This document shows positions 1 through 7,582 of a DNA stretch of 28,854 bases, piece after piece (positions within the stretch are counted from its first letter, which is position 1; the number at the start of each line of letters is the position of its first letter). The stretch spans positions 1 to 28,854 of the forward strand of contig JAFZDJ010000018.1 in assembly GCA_017561265.1 (NCBI GenBank). Reading direction: 5' to 3'. The notes below the pieces were generated by a model. The model did no database searches, was not told the origin of the DNA, and saw only the letters and a program-made list of their open reading frames with translations. The DNA is from Bacteroidales bacterium. GTDB taxonomy: Bacteria > Bacteroidota > Bacteroidia > Bacteroidales > UBA932. The translations under genes were made by a program, and so were the position numbers.

Positions 1-952
1 CTAATGGATTCTTTGTATAACCAAAGATTTTTAATATAGGTTCCTGTTGGTTGTAGCTTATAGTTGCCAAATAAAATTCAGTGATATTAGGATCGTCTTT
101 TACCATTTCAAGGGCATTGATAAAGTAGCTCTTATAGGTTGTTATTTCTTCTTCATTTAAGCCCCCACACAAGAGTAGATTGTCAATATCATAGGAAACA
201 CAATTTGCCACAAACTTGGGTGCATTAGGATATTTATCTTCAACCTCTTTTACTTCAAACCTATATGAGTTATTGACATTAACCATCTTAAAATACTTCA
301 GCCCTCGGCCTTTAAGTTTCTCCATAATATAGTCAATATCACCATCTGGCATTCTACATCCAAAATATATAGCAGTTACTGCCTTATAATCAATTTCAAA
401 CAGGCCTGTATTCTCAAATATAAGTCTTATTTCCTTTTCGTGTGCCCAAGACGATGATTTTGCGCCAATGAACCTCTTAAGCATTTCAACTATCTCATTA
501 CCCCTAATAGTTGAAATATCTATCTGAGGCACATCATTCCAGTACTCGACATCAAATTTATATAATTGTTGAGCATAGGCGTTATAATTTAACGACTGCT
601 CTAAAATATCGATATCATACTCGATTGCAAACCCCGTATGACCACTTGCATAATAAGCCCATAACAATTCATTATCAAAAGTTTTGCTTAGAGAATATAC
701 TCCGACTTTGCCAAACCTCTCGGTGAACTTATTGTATTGCTCTTCTACATTATGAGAGTATTTAGAGAAAACATTGAAGAACATTCGCAACGCATCATCT
801 CTATACACTCCCTCCGTTGGATCATTAAGCCCATCCTTAGTCGGCAGATATAATTGGTTGTTCACAAGAGTCATGACATCTCTTTCAAAAATAGACTTAC
901 CGTCTTTATCTAGTATGTCCCGACCACCTCTGTATTTATATGCTTTAGTCAT
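1..952 (-). CDS. DUF2971 family protein (3' end beyond the window)
   Basis: The minus-strand frame is open from the ATG at 952-950 to the window edge (about 317 residues) and has no stop, so the C-terminus is missing. It resembles DUF2971 proteins. The N-terminus has the YKYR start, then LVNNQLYLPT and LNDPTEG (usually FNDP.E). Mid-protein are YSLSKTFDNELLWAYYASGH and GFAIEYD, followed by the family hallmark SWAHEKEIRLIF near residues 170-182. The biochemical function of the family is not established. It often occurs in accessory or defence-like regions, which fits the neighbouring restriction remnant. It lies 51 bp downstream of that remnant on the same strand but seems to have its own promoter (971-978), so it could be expressed although the upstream gene is truncated. 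I see no internal stop or frameshift. Family assignment is from remembered motifs. Confidence 0.8.
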   Translation of the reverse strand, partial: MTKAYKYRGGRDILDKDGKSIFERDVMTLVNNQLYLPTKDGLNDPTEGVYRDDALRMFFNVFSKYSHNVEEQYNKFTERFGKVGVYSLSKTFDNELLWAYYASGHTGFAIEYDIDILEQSLNYNAYAQQLYKFDVEYWNDVPQIDISTIRGNEIVEMLKRFIGAKSSSWAHEKEIRLIFENTGLFEIDYKAVTAIYFGCRMPDGDIDYIMEKLKGRGLKYFKMVNVNNSYRFEVKEVEDKYPNAPKFVANCVSYDIDNLLLCGGLNEEEITTYKSYFINALEMVKDDPNITEFYLATISYNQQEPILKIFGYTKNPL

Positions 953-970
953 TATCTTAATAATTTATCA

Positions 971-978
971 CAAAGGTA
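971..978 (-). promoter_or_regulatory. Bacteroidales-type -7 element upstream of the DUF2971 gene
   Basis: On the minus strand this reads TACCTTTG, an exact match to the Bacteroidales -7 consensus TAnnTTTG. It lies 19 bp upstream of the DUF2971 start codon. I see no convincing TTTG-type -33 element at the usual 19-21 bp spacing, so confidence is moderate. Confidence 0.45.
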
Positions 979-1003
979 GTTATAATTCTCTATATTACAG
1001 CCG

Positions 1004-2215
1004 TTAGATGCTTTGTTCGATGATCTTTATATCATCCTTTGATAACTCATATGCTTGGTAAACAAACTCATCAATCTGCTTTTCTATTGCAGAAGTATCT
1101 GTCAAATGATTTACACGCTTAGTTTCAATAACTTCTTTAACTAACTCGGAAATCCTCAATTGAACATCTGAATCTAACCGTGGAATAGGGAAATTATCAA
1201 CTTCGTAACCATTAACATTGCTATTAGTACTGAAACATCTAAAGAACCAATTTATGGTTTTAGAGTTTAAGAACCCCAATAAACAATATAGGTCTATTGA
1301 GTGTAATGGTAATATATAATTACAGGAATTAGCTAAATAATATCCTTGAGGCACAATAGACATTACAAGTCTAATCTTGTCATTTGCACCTGTCATTCCT
1401 TGCATTGCAATTCTTTCATATTTGTGATGAGCAGATTTCTCAGTAGACCCATATTCTGACAAATATTTATCTTCTTCGATATAATCTATTTGACCTTGAC
1501 TCATTTGATGAGTATAGTAATATCTTTGAATTGAAGCTCCCTTCAATATGGCAGGATTGTAGATGTTTGAGCCAAAGAATTTCTTGTGAAATGTTACATT
1601 TAACTCGCCCTCATTGCATTTTATAGATACTTCTTTTTTCTTTAATAACTTAATAATAGTTGTTTTGTATTCTGGTCGCAGGCGAGGTATTGTATAATCA
1701 ACACTGTCAATCGCCGTAATATCATTAAGTGAAAAATAGGTGGTCAATCCTGATGATTTATACTTGTCATTCCATACATATACAGGAAATACATAATCAC
1801 TATCGACTTTAGTGTTTTGTATCGTTGATATACACACACTCATCTTTACACTCTCAAAAACACGCTTCTTCTTACTATCTCGTTCTGGGAATGAATCAAT
1901 TTTGACAATCTTGTCATTCTTGAGGATATACTTTCTCAAATTAGTAGCCTGTCTATCTCCTAAAAAAGAATTTTGGAAGATAAAACAATTTATACCATTT
2001 GTAGATAGGAGCTTTTTCACTGCATTGGCGATAAAGAGTTTGTAGGCATTTAATTTACCTCCAAATGCAATCGTATAGTCCTTATCACTACGCAAATCTC
2101 CAATCTCTCCAACATGTGATTCTTGATATAAAAAATACGGTGGATTACCAATCACAATGTCAAAACCTTCTTTATCGTCTCGGCTGAACACATCGCTAAA
2201 CCAAGTGTACACCAA
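1004..2215 (-). pseudogene. C-terminal remnant of an Eco57I/type IIG-like restriction-modification enzyme
   Basis: The frame encodes about 403 residues. It opens with FSDVF and GFDIVIGNPPYF (residues 6-28), the catalytic motif IV (NPPY) of N6-adenine DNA methyltransferases, in the context typical of Eco57I-type enzymes. A TaqI-like target-recognition region follows, with GYYLANSCNYILPL, LLGFLNSKTINWFF and the YEVDNFPIP segment near residues 290-350. Family members are usually 800-1,200 residues, with an N-terminal nuclease domain and an AdoMet-binding motif I before NPPY. All of that is missing. Upstream of about 2215 the frame stays open but the translation (QFFYHFSIL and a Ser-rich run) no longer looks like the family. 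The apparent GTG start is simply the first possible start after the break. A protein without motif I should not methylate DNA, so I call it a pseudogene. An assembly join is the alternative. Confidence 0.8.
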
Positions 2216-2231
2216 AATGCTGAAGTGATAA

Positions 2232-2720
2232 AAAAATTGGGCTGAGGAACTTGATTCTCTTCTCTTATTTATTAATGACTGGAAGGATTGTTATTTAAAG
2301 GAGCAATTAGGTGATACTGAACCTGCTAACAGAACAAAAGAGCCACCAATGTTCTCAATAAAGGATATGTCAACTATTGTACAGAATGTGCTTATATTAA
2401 AAGAATTACACATCCTTTTTCCTTGGAAAAAATTAGCAATTGGATTATCATCATGGGACAAATTCTCCCAAGAATATACATCGCCAGTGAAGATGTTGGA
2501 GCAACGTGCACCATTTTTGCACAACTTTGTTATGCACTATTTTCCTGATGTCTATATCTTTGGTGTAAGTGCTCAGGGTGATGAATACGTAGAAGATGAG
2601 GAAGCACAAAGCAAGCTATTGGAGAAAACAGAGAATGGTACGCGTGCTTTTATTGTTGATAAAGATGGAGTAAAGTCATATGATTTGACGTTACCTCTTA
2701 ATTTTTTAATTTCAGATTGA
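2232..2720 (+). pseudogene. C-terminal remnant of a TRAFAC-like GTPase (double-GTPase type)
   Basis: The frame is open from just after two stops (TGA 2226-2228, TAA 2229-2231) to TGA at 2718-2720. Coding sequence appears to begin well before the first ATG (2349), with WAEELDSLLLFINDWKD, so a start at 2349 would be arbitrary. Visible features are KKLAIGLSSWDKF, which I read as the strand plus a G4-like S/T-x-x-D guanine-recognition motif, and FPDVYIFGVSAQGDEY, in the position of a G5-like strand. This matches the C-terminal part of the TRAFAC-clade GTPases that accompany GAP1 proteins in predicted NTP-dependent conflict systems. P-loop, G2 and G3 are absent, so it cannot be an active GTPase. 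Its stop is 2 bp before the GAP1 ATG, as in a coupled operon. The identification leans on that neighbour. Confidence 0.6.
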
Positions 2721-2722
2721 TT

Positions 2723-4688
2723 ATGATAATACATCAAGCTCTTCATGGATATAACCAAGGCCATAATAGATTGGCTTCCTCTTTTCCATTGTCTGCACAA
2801 GATGATGACAAAATGAAGATGCTTAGTGACTGGTCTGAATATTCGGGAAGCAATGATAACTCATATATCACTACATATCCATTATCTGATGGTAAGCATT
2901 ATGTTATAGCCAAAAGTTGGTATGCAGATGATATGGAACGTCCTGGATGTGTATGGACGCATTCATTGATTGTTGATTTGGATAACCTTGATGAAAAATT
3001 TGATTTCAGATCATTGGTCGGGTTATTCAAAAGACCTGTTAAAGGTGAATATTCCAGAAGATATTAAATATGCCCCTCTTTTATCTGCGAATCATGTAAT
3101 TGTAGATTTTCAAGAAGATATATTGATATGGCTATATTCTAATTTGATTAATAGACGGGGAACAATGCTGTATAAAGTAGAGCAGGTTTCTACTTATTAT
3201 CAGGAATTAATACTGCTTCTGTTACAATATTTGCCACTCGGGGTTATTAAGGATATTGCAATGTGTTCGGGTTCTGCCTATGGACGCAGGTCTGACTTAG
3301 TTAAATACGAACTGCAGTTTGCAATATCTACAGAAGTAAGTATATCCACAATAGTTAGAGAGTCAAAGACTGATATTGGCAGAGTATGTGATGGAATCAG
3401 ATCTATCTGTAAAGCCATGACAAAGAATGAATCTGATACTAGTATGGTACTGAGGCTCTTCTCGTCTGATATCGGAGGTGATACCTTTAAATTGTGCACC
3501 GTAGGGTTATTGTTAAAATATCTTGACGAAGCTATAGCTCGATCAAGGAATATACCTCCATTTTTAGAAATCTTGAGATTGTTGACTGAAAGTTTTCCAA
3601 CAATAACAGAGGGTAAAACCGTGAAGATGACCTTTTGCAAAAAGAGTATTTCAAATCTTTTTTCATCGGAATTAACTATTCTGACAGATTTAGCAACAAA
3701 TGTGCCCGATGGAATCCTTGACTTTGAATGTTCTGAATATTCTCAAAGGGTTGTTAACTTTAAAGCGGAAGTGGGAATAGGTGAGTTTGCGAATTATTTA
3801 GCAGCATTAGTAAATGCGGATAGGTTGAACTCTACTGGAGAAAATCAATTAAAAAACTCTATCGAATATCTTCGAGTCGGTGATTATAACTATCTTGCTC
3901 AAAATCATTGGCCTATTTATATGTCTTTAGTTATGGCCAATCCTGAAATTTTGAAATATAGTTTTTGGATTGATTTGCCTGAGATTAATTTTATTGCTGT
4001 TTATGATATTTTCAGGAAATACCTTTACGAAGATTTTGATGCATGGGATAGATTGTTTTTAATCGTACTTTATCGAAGTCATCAGATAGATAGGGAATTA
4101 ATGGATTGTTTCATAAGATATGTTCCAAGTATTATTCCCGATGTAATGGATTATCTTAATCACTCGATATCTTATCAACTAAATACATTGATACAACAGT
4201 ATTGTGCTAGTGAAGAATCAAAAGTACTTACATGGTTGAAGTGTCAAAATGAACTGACTATGGCATCATCTCGTTTTTTGGTCGAGAATATTACTCCGAA
4301 CGACAAGGTGGTACAAGATGCGGGAAGTAATATATGGAATGTTCTATGTCAATGTGATAGATTCGAGAGCCTCTCGTACTATACTTTTATGTATATTCTT
4401 GGGCATAATTGGACAGATATAAACGGACTAAAATTTATCAAACGTTCGTTTTATCAATTACATAAGGCACTTGCTTCAGAGCAACTATCCGAACGTCTAT
4501 GGAATTTGATTGAGCCATATACTGCAAAACTACGTTTTTTCAATGAATGGGATAAGTGTAAAAAATTACGTAAAGGTGTAATTTACCATTTAAAAGTATC
4601 ACGGTTTAAAAAAAATGATTTGTTTAATTTTACTCCAGATACAGACTTGAATGATGTACTTTTGAATATATGGGACAAAACTAATTAG
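2723..4688 (+). pseudogene. GTPase-associated protein 1 (GAP1)-like gene, broken by one frameshift
   Basis: Two overlapping frames make up one gene. The first runs from ATG 2723 to TAA 3065-3067. It shows the GAP1 N-terminal signature: HQALHGYNQGHNRLASS at residues 4-20, then LSDWSEYSG, TTYPLSDGKHYVIAKSWYA and ERPGCVWTHSLIVDLD. The second carries the rest, from about IPEDIKYAPLL to TAA at 4686-4688, over 540 alpha-helical-looking residues without further interruption. A single +1 shift around 3030-3064 joins them. Each frame is otherwise clean, so the lesion is recent, a sequencing error, or less likely a programmed +1 shift. GAP1 proteins are predicted, not proven, partners of TRAFAC-type GTPases in conflict systems. 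With its GTPase truncated upstream, the module is probably dead. Family assignment for the N-terminus is good; the C-terminal part is assigned by continuity. Confidence 0.65.
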
Positions 4689-4744
4689 TATAGAGCAGAT
4701 AGCGCAAATCCACATTAGATAAGATTTGTTCAAATAACTGCATT

Positions 4745-5746
4745 ATGAATTCTCCTTTTACATATGGCAAGATTGCGACTGAGAAGGATTTCATTGGTAG
4801 AGAAATGGAGATTGTGAACTTATTACAAAACTTCATCGCGCTCACTAATACAATCATTATTGCTCCTCGCGGCTGGGGCAAGAGTTCGCTTGTGAATAAG
4901 GCAGCGAAGTTAGCGATGGAGCAAGATAGCAAGTTGCGTATCTGTCATATTGACCTTTTCAATGTGCGTAATGAGGAGCATTTCTATTCGTTGCTTGCAC
5001 AGAAGGTTATTGCTGCAACATCATCAAAGTGGGAAGAGGCTGTAGAGAGTGCAAAGAGTTTCTTTTCGCATCTTGTGCCAAAGATCTCGATTGGCAGTGA
5101 TCCTACCAATGAGGTATCAATCGATTTTGATTGGGAAACTGTGAAACAGAATCCTGATGAGGTGCTTGATCTTGCGGAGAAGATTGCGAAGAAAAAGGGT
5201 CTTAAAATTGTCATTTGCGTTGATGAGTTCCAGAATATAGCAGAGTTTACCGATCCTGACTATTTCCAAAAGAACTTGCGTTCGCATTGGCAGCAGCATC
5301 AGAATGTTGCTTACTGCTTGTATGGTAGCAAACGCCATATGATGATGGAGGTATTTACCAACTCGTCTAAGCCGTTTTACAAGTTCGGTAATCTGATGTT
5401 CCTCAATAAGATTGACACGCCTTACCTCGTGGAGTTCTTTAATAGTCGCTTCTCCGATACTAGCAAGAGCATAAATGAGGATGCAGCCAATCTGATTGTG
5501 AAACTCGTAGACAATCACCCTTACTACGCACAGCAGCTCAAATACCTCAAAGCCCTTATTGCAGGCGAAAAGTCAATCAGTTCTACTGATGTGATGCACC
5601 GCTACAAAATATCTTCTACAACCTCAATAGCACGCTCAAAGACGGCTCTTATCAAGAATGATATTTTGGATAACAAAGCTGGAGAAATCTCGTTCCAAGA
5701 TCCGATTTATGCCTACTGGTTGAAGACTGAATATTTCGCAAAGTAA
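4745..5746 (+). CDS. AAA family ATPase (ATPase_2 / archaeal-ATPase-like)
   Basis: The protein has 333 residues. An N-terminal FIGRE box (residues 16-20) precedes a Walker A loop APRGWGKSS at 40-48. The usual first Gly of the loop is Ala, common in this family. Walker B is IVICVDEF at 154-161 with Asp160-Glu161. The following YGSKRHMM (193-200) sits where the family has its sensor segment. The C-terminus has the winged-helix-like region and the family ending ISFQDPIYAYWLKTEYF, so the gene looks complete. These ATPases are widespread in Bacteroidales accessory DNA and have no settled cellular role. Some resemble STAND/AP-ATPase regulators. It starts 56 bp after the GAP1 remnant on the same strand and its codon use looks less AT-rich than that gene, so it may be a separate acquisition rather than part of the GAP1 module. 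Confidence 0.85.
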   Translation: MNSPFTYGKIATEKDFIGREMEIVNLLQNFIALTNTIIIAPRGWGKSSLVNKAAKLAMEQDSKLRICHIDLFNVRNEEHFYSLLAQKVIAATSSKWEEAVESAKSFFSHLVPKISIGSDPTNEVSIDFDWETVKQNPDEVLDLAEKIAKKKGLKIVICVDEFQNIAEFTDPDYFQKNLRSHWQQHQNVAYCLYGSKRHMMMEVFTNSSKPFYKFGNLMFLNKIDTPYLVEFFNSRFSDTSKSINEDAANLIVKLVDNHPYYAQQLKYLKALIAGEKSISSTDVMHRYKISSTTSIARSKTALIKNDILDNKAGEISFQDPIYAYWLKTEYFAK

Positions 5747-6118
5747 AGTATTATAATGCTAATTAGTCAATAAAAATCATTGCTAATCATTACTGATTAT
5801 CGCTTAAAAATCGTACCTTTGCATTAGAAATCATTTGGAACGCAAATGCGGTAAGAGGCTGAATAAGAATCACTTCAATTTGGTTTCTACCGAAACTAGA
5901 AAATGAGCTTGAAAAGCGCGGTACAACGCGTATATCGAAATCGATGATTATCAGTACGATGAATTTGTGAGTATTTTCCGTGTCATTGTAAAAATGTAAG
6001 TTGTACCGATTAAAAGGCTAAAACGCTTTCAATCAATAGTGTAAATGTGTTTTGCATCGGAAATTAAAGATTTATTGAATCAACATCCGTTTATATCAGC
6101 AATCAGATCACCGGTTAT
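5747..6118. other. Gene-poor stretch with a possible promoter
   Basis: There is no intact gene in these ~370 bp. TACCTTTG at 5814-5821 matches the Bacteroidales -7 consensus TAnnTTTG on the plus strand, without a clear -33 partner. Downstream of it the sequence looks like broken coding DNA rather than typical spacer (see the remnant at 5913-5999). The rest, about 6000-6118, shows nothing I can identify. Confidence 0.35.
5913..5999 (+). pseudogene. Possible 3' remnant of a lost gene
   Basis: The frame ending in TAA at 5997-5999 reads IEIDDYQYDEFVSIFRVIVKM at its end, which has the composition of a real protein C-terminus. It is open only back to a TGA at 5910-5912. Just upstream, a different frame reads FLPKLENELEKRG, so one indel near 5911-5921 would merge the two. 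No start codon or family is recognisable. This could also be chance. Confidence 0.22.
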
Positions 6119-6153
6119 ATAAAAAAGAGAAGCCTGGGATTGAGTCAGGCTTC
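6119..6153 (-). terminator. Rho-independent terminator of the hypothetical gene at 6180-6602
   Basis: GAAGCCTG (6129-6136) and CAGGCTTC (6146-6153) form a perfect 8-bp stem with a 9-nt loop. On the minus strand the stem is followed by TCTTTTTT, the expected U-tract. It lies 27 bp after the stop codon of the minus-strand gene. The plus strand has no comparable T-run, so it works best leftward. Confidence 0.8.
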
Positions 6154-6179
6154 ATTTGGCCGTATGTCCTTTTCATGAT

Positions 6180-6602
6180 TCAGCTAAGCGGCTTTCCATC
6201 CGGGCCAAATGACAATGTCGGAATCGAGTCCAGATTAATTCCACGGGCTGCCATGCTGCGGGTCATCATATCCATCATGACCGCTTCAAGAGTCCGTTCA
6301 TCATTTGTCAGTTCACCGATATGTATTCCAAAGCTTTCTATTCTATGGTCGATTTTATTGGTCAACATATATATGCTGTTGGCCAGTTCATCTGCATACT
6401 TACGTGCCTCCTGTACATCTTTACAAAATATTACCGACTCCAGACCTGTAGGAAAGGATGCATATCCTTTTAAGACCACACGTGTTTTTGCACTGGCTTT
6501 TGCCGTTGCCTCAAACAGAAAATTCTCCCCTTCGAAATTCGCCGGAAAAAGCGGAGTGTCATCAATTGTCTTGATCGACACAATAAAATGTCTTCTGGTC
6601 AT
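6180..6602 (-). CDS. Small hypothetical protein (140 aa)
   Basis: I do not recognise a named family. The protein is 140 residues and soluble-looking, with no signal peptide or membrane segment. It starts MTRRHFIVSIKTID and has a central helical part (residues about 60-90, with VQEARKYADELANSIYMLTN). It ends in a Pro/Gly-rich tail, SFGPDGKPLS. It is probably a real, expressed gene: it has a well-spaced Bacteroidales promoter (6664-6694) and a clean terminator (6119-6153), so it is a single-gene unit. It sits between the broken accessory DNA and the toxin-antitoxin operon and may be an original host gene or another islet passenger. Function unknown. Confidence 0.7.
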   Translation of the reverse strand: MTRRHFIVSIKTIDDTPLFPANFEGENFLFEATAKASAKTRVVLKGYASFPTGLESVIFCKDVQEARKYADELANSIYMLTNKIDHRIESFGIHIGELTNDERTLEAVMMDMMTRSMAARGINLDSIPTLSFGPDGKPLS

Positions 6603-6663
6603 AATTTTATCATTTATTAAACAACTTCACTGAGGAAATGGATTCCTCACCTTCAACATGAGG

Positions 6664-6694
6664 CAAAAGTAGAGAGGATATTTGGAAAACCAAA
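6664..6694 (-). promoter_or_regulatory. Bacteroidales promoter of the hypothetical gene at 6180-6602
   Basis: On the minus strand TTTG (6694-6691) and TACTTTTG (6671-6664) are separated by exactly 19 bp, matching the Bacteroidales -33/-7 pattern TTTG-N19-21-TAnnTTTG. This is the best-formed promoter in the window. It predicts a 5' leader of roughly 50 nt. Confidence 0.75.
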
Positions 6695-6886
6695 CAGCGT
6701 AACCTATTGTATTTCAGCAAGTTTTTCACTAAATAAAATAAGGACTCACACTAAAGAACTATTTTCTATATTTATATATATAATAAATATATATACTAGT
6801 ATAAGTATTATATGGTACCCATGGCAGAGTGGTCATAGTGTCACGAACAGCTGCGGGCTTTCTCATGCATATTACCTCCCAAAAAT

Positions 6887-6935
6887 CCGGAAAATGTGAA
6901 AATTCGCCTTTAAAATAGCCGGATTATGTGAAAAT
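6887..6935. repeat. Pair of 17-bp direct repeats upstream of hipB
   Basis: CCGGAAAATGTGAAAAT (6887-6903) and CCGGATTATGTGAAAAT (6919-6935) match at 15 of 17 positions and are spaced 32 bp start to start, about three helical turns. They lie about 115 bp upstream of the hipB start. They could be a regulator-binding pair or the scar of a lost element. Confidence 0.6.
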
Positions 6936-7022
6936 GGTTTAGCAAACTACACTCGTTCGGGTATAATTTATAATAAAAGACATCATTTTATATTCGATAT
7001 GATATAATTTCATTAAAATTGC

Positions 7023-7044
7023 TATATTTGCATCAGATAAGATG
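7023..7044 (+). promoter_or_regulatory. Probable promoter and operator of the hipB-hipS-hipT operon
   Basis: TATATTTG (7023-7030) matches the TAnnTTTG -7 element and lies 21 bp before the hipB ATG. The predicted transcript start falls in a small inverted repeat, CATC-AGATAA-GATG (7031-7044), well placed for autorepression by HipB. More AT-rich short symmetries lie at about 6981-7005. No clear -33 element is visible. HipB autorepression is inferred from the family. Confidence 0.45.
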
Positions 7045-7051
7045 TAGTTTT

Positions 7052-7270
7052 ATGAAATCATTACTGTCTGCAACACTAAAAACACTCCGTAAAGAATACG
7101 GACTGACACAGGAAGATCTCGCCCTCAAATGCGGTGTAGGTCTTAACTTCGTGCGTCAGCTTGAGCAGGGAAAACCTACTCTCAGAATGGATAAAGTTAA
7201 CCAGGTGCTTGCCATGTTCGGTTACGAATTGGCACCCGTAAGATCGGAAGAACTCAATGAAAAGAGCTGA
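7052..7270 (+). CDS. hipB: HipB-like antitoxin / XRE-family repressor
   Basis: The protein has 72 residues when started at ATG 7052. An upstream TTG at 7019 would read through the promoter and is rejected. A helix-turn-helix covers nearly the whole protein: LRKEYGLTQEDLALKCGVG (helices 1-2), then LNFVRQLEQGKPTLRMDKVNQVLAMFGYEL (recognition helix and dimer part). This is the classic HipB form. In known hip modules HipB represses its own promoter and helps neutralise the kinase. It overlaps the next gene by 14 bp, which implies translational coupling. It is the first gene of a three-gene B-S-T operon. Confidence 0.88.
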   Translation: MKSLLSATLKTLRKEYGLTQEDLALKCGVGLNFVRQLEQGKPTLRMDKVNQVLAMFGYELAPVRSEELNEKS

Positions 7271-7577
7271 AGTATACTACAAGAATAGCCTGGCCGGAAT
7301 CTTAGCAGAAACCGATGCAGGATACGAGTTCTGCTACATCAAGGATTATCTTGAAAGCAAGAATGCCGAACCGGTGAGTCTTACGTTCCCATTGACTGAT
7401 AAGCCATATCATTCAAATGTGTTGTTTCCATTCTTCGACGGACTCATTCCAGAAGGATGGCTCCTTGATGTTGCACTCAGGAATACCGACATAAGTGACC
7501 TTGACCGAATGTCTTTGCTCTTGCTCTGCTGCAAGGATTGTATCGGCGCTGTGAGTGTTGTACCAATAAAAGAATAG
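7257..7577 (+). CDS. HipS-like protein: free-standing HipA N-terminal domain
   Basis: The 106 residues correspond to the N-terminal domain of HipA ('couple_hipA'), with YYKNSLAGILAETDAGYEFCYI, LTFPLTDKPYHSNVLFPFFDGLIPEGWLL and a C-terminal LLCCKDCIGAVSVVP. In E. coli K-12 HipA this domain is fused to the kinase. Here it ends at TAG 7575-7577, 5 bp before the separate kinase gene. This is the layout of HipBST systems, in which HipS acts as antitoxin to the short kinase HipT. The reading frame is clean and the next gene has its own start and its own N-terminal motif, so this is a natural split and not a frameshift. Confidence 0.85.
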   Translation: MKRAEVYYKNSLAGILAETDAGYEFCYIKDYLESKNAEPVSLTFPLTDKPYHSNVLFPFFDGLIPEGWLLDVALRNTDISDLDRMSLLLLCCKDCIGAVSVVPIKE

Positions 7578-7582
7578 AAGCC

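Larger units (their letters stand above)
6603..7051. other. Intergenic region between the hypothetical gene and hipB
   Basis: This ~450-bp gap holds the minus-strand promoter at 6664-6694, an extremely AT-rich block of alternating A/T at about 6755-6815, a pair of 17-bp direct repeats (6887-6935) and the hipB promoter/operator zone (about 6980-7050). A stretch around 6815-6845 superficially resembles a tRNA D-arm, but no tRNA can be completed from it. Confidence 0.5.

Noticed and set aside
2180..2245. Plus-strand continuation of the GTPase gene leftward, in another frame across the A7 run
   Set aside because: The frame is open (HQNAEVIKK before the A run), but the same bases encode the conserved FSDVF/NPPY region of the restriction enzyme on the other strand, so it is best explained as antisense shadow.
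2349..2720. Independent 123-residue gene starting at ATG 2349
   Set aside because: Protein-like coding sequence extends upstream of this ATG in the same frame to about 2238, and the content matches the C-terminus of a larger GTPase, so this is a remnant and not a small gene.
6815..6860. tRNA-like segment (GGCAGAGTGGTCA) before hipB
   Set aside because: It resembles a tRNA D-arm, but no acceptor stem, anticodon arm or T-arm with the usual GTTCRA sequence can be built around it.
6770..6875. Small minus-strand frame beginning MRKPAAVRDTMTTLPW
   Set aside because: It is about 35 codons, half of it translated from the low-complexity A/T block, with no family resemblance and no promoter or ribosome-binding evidence.
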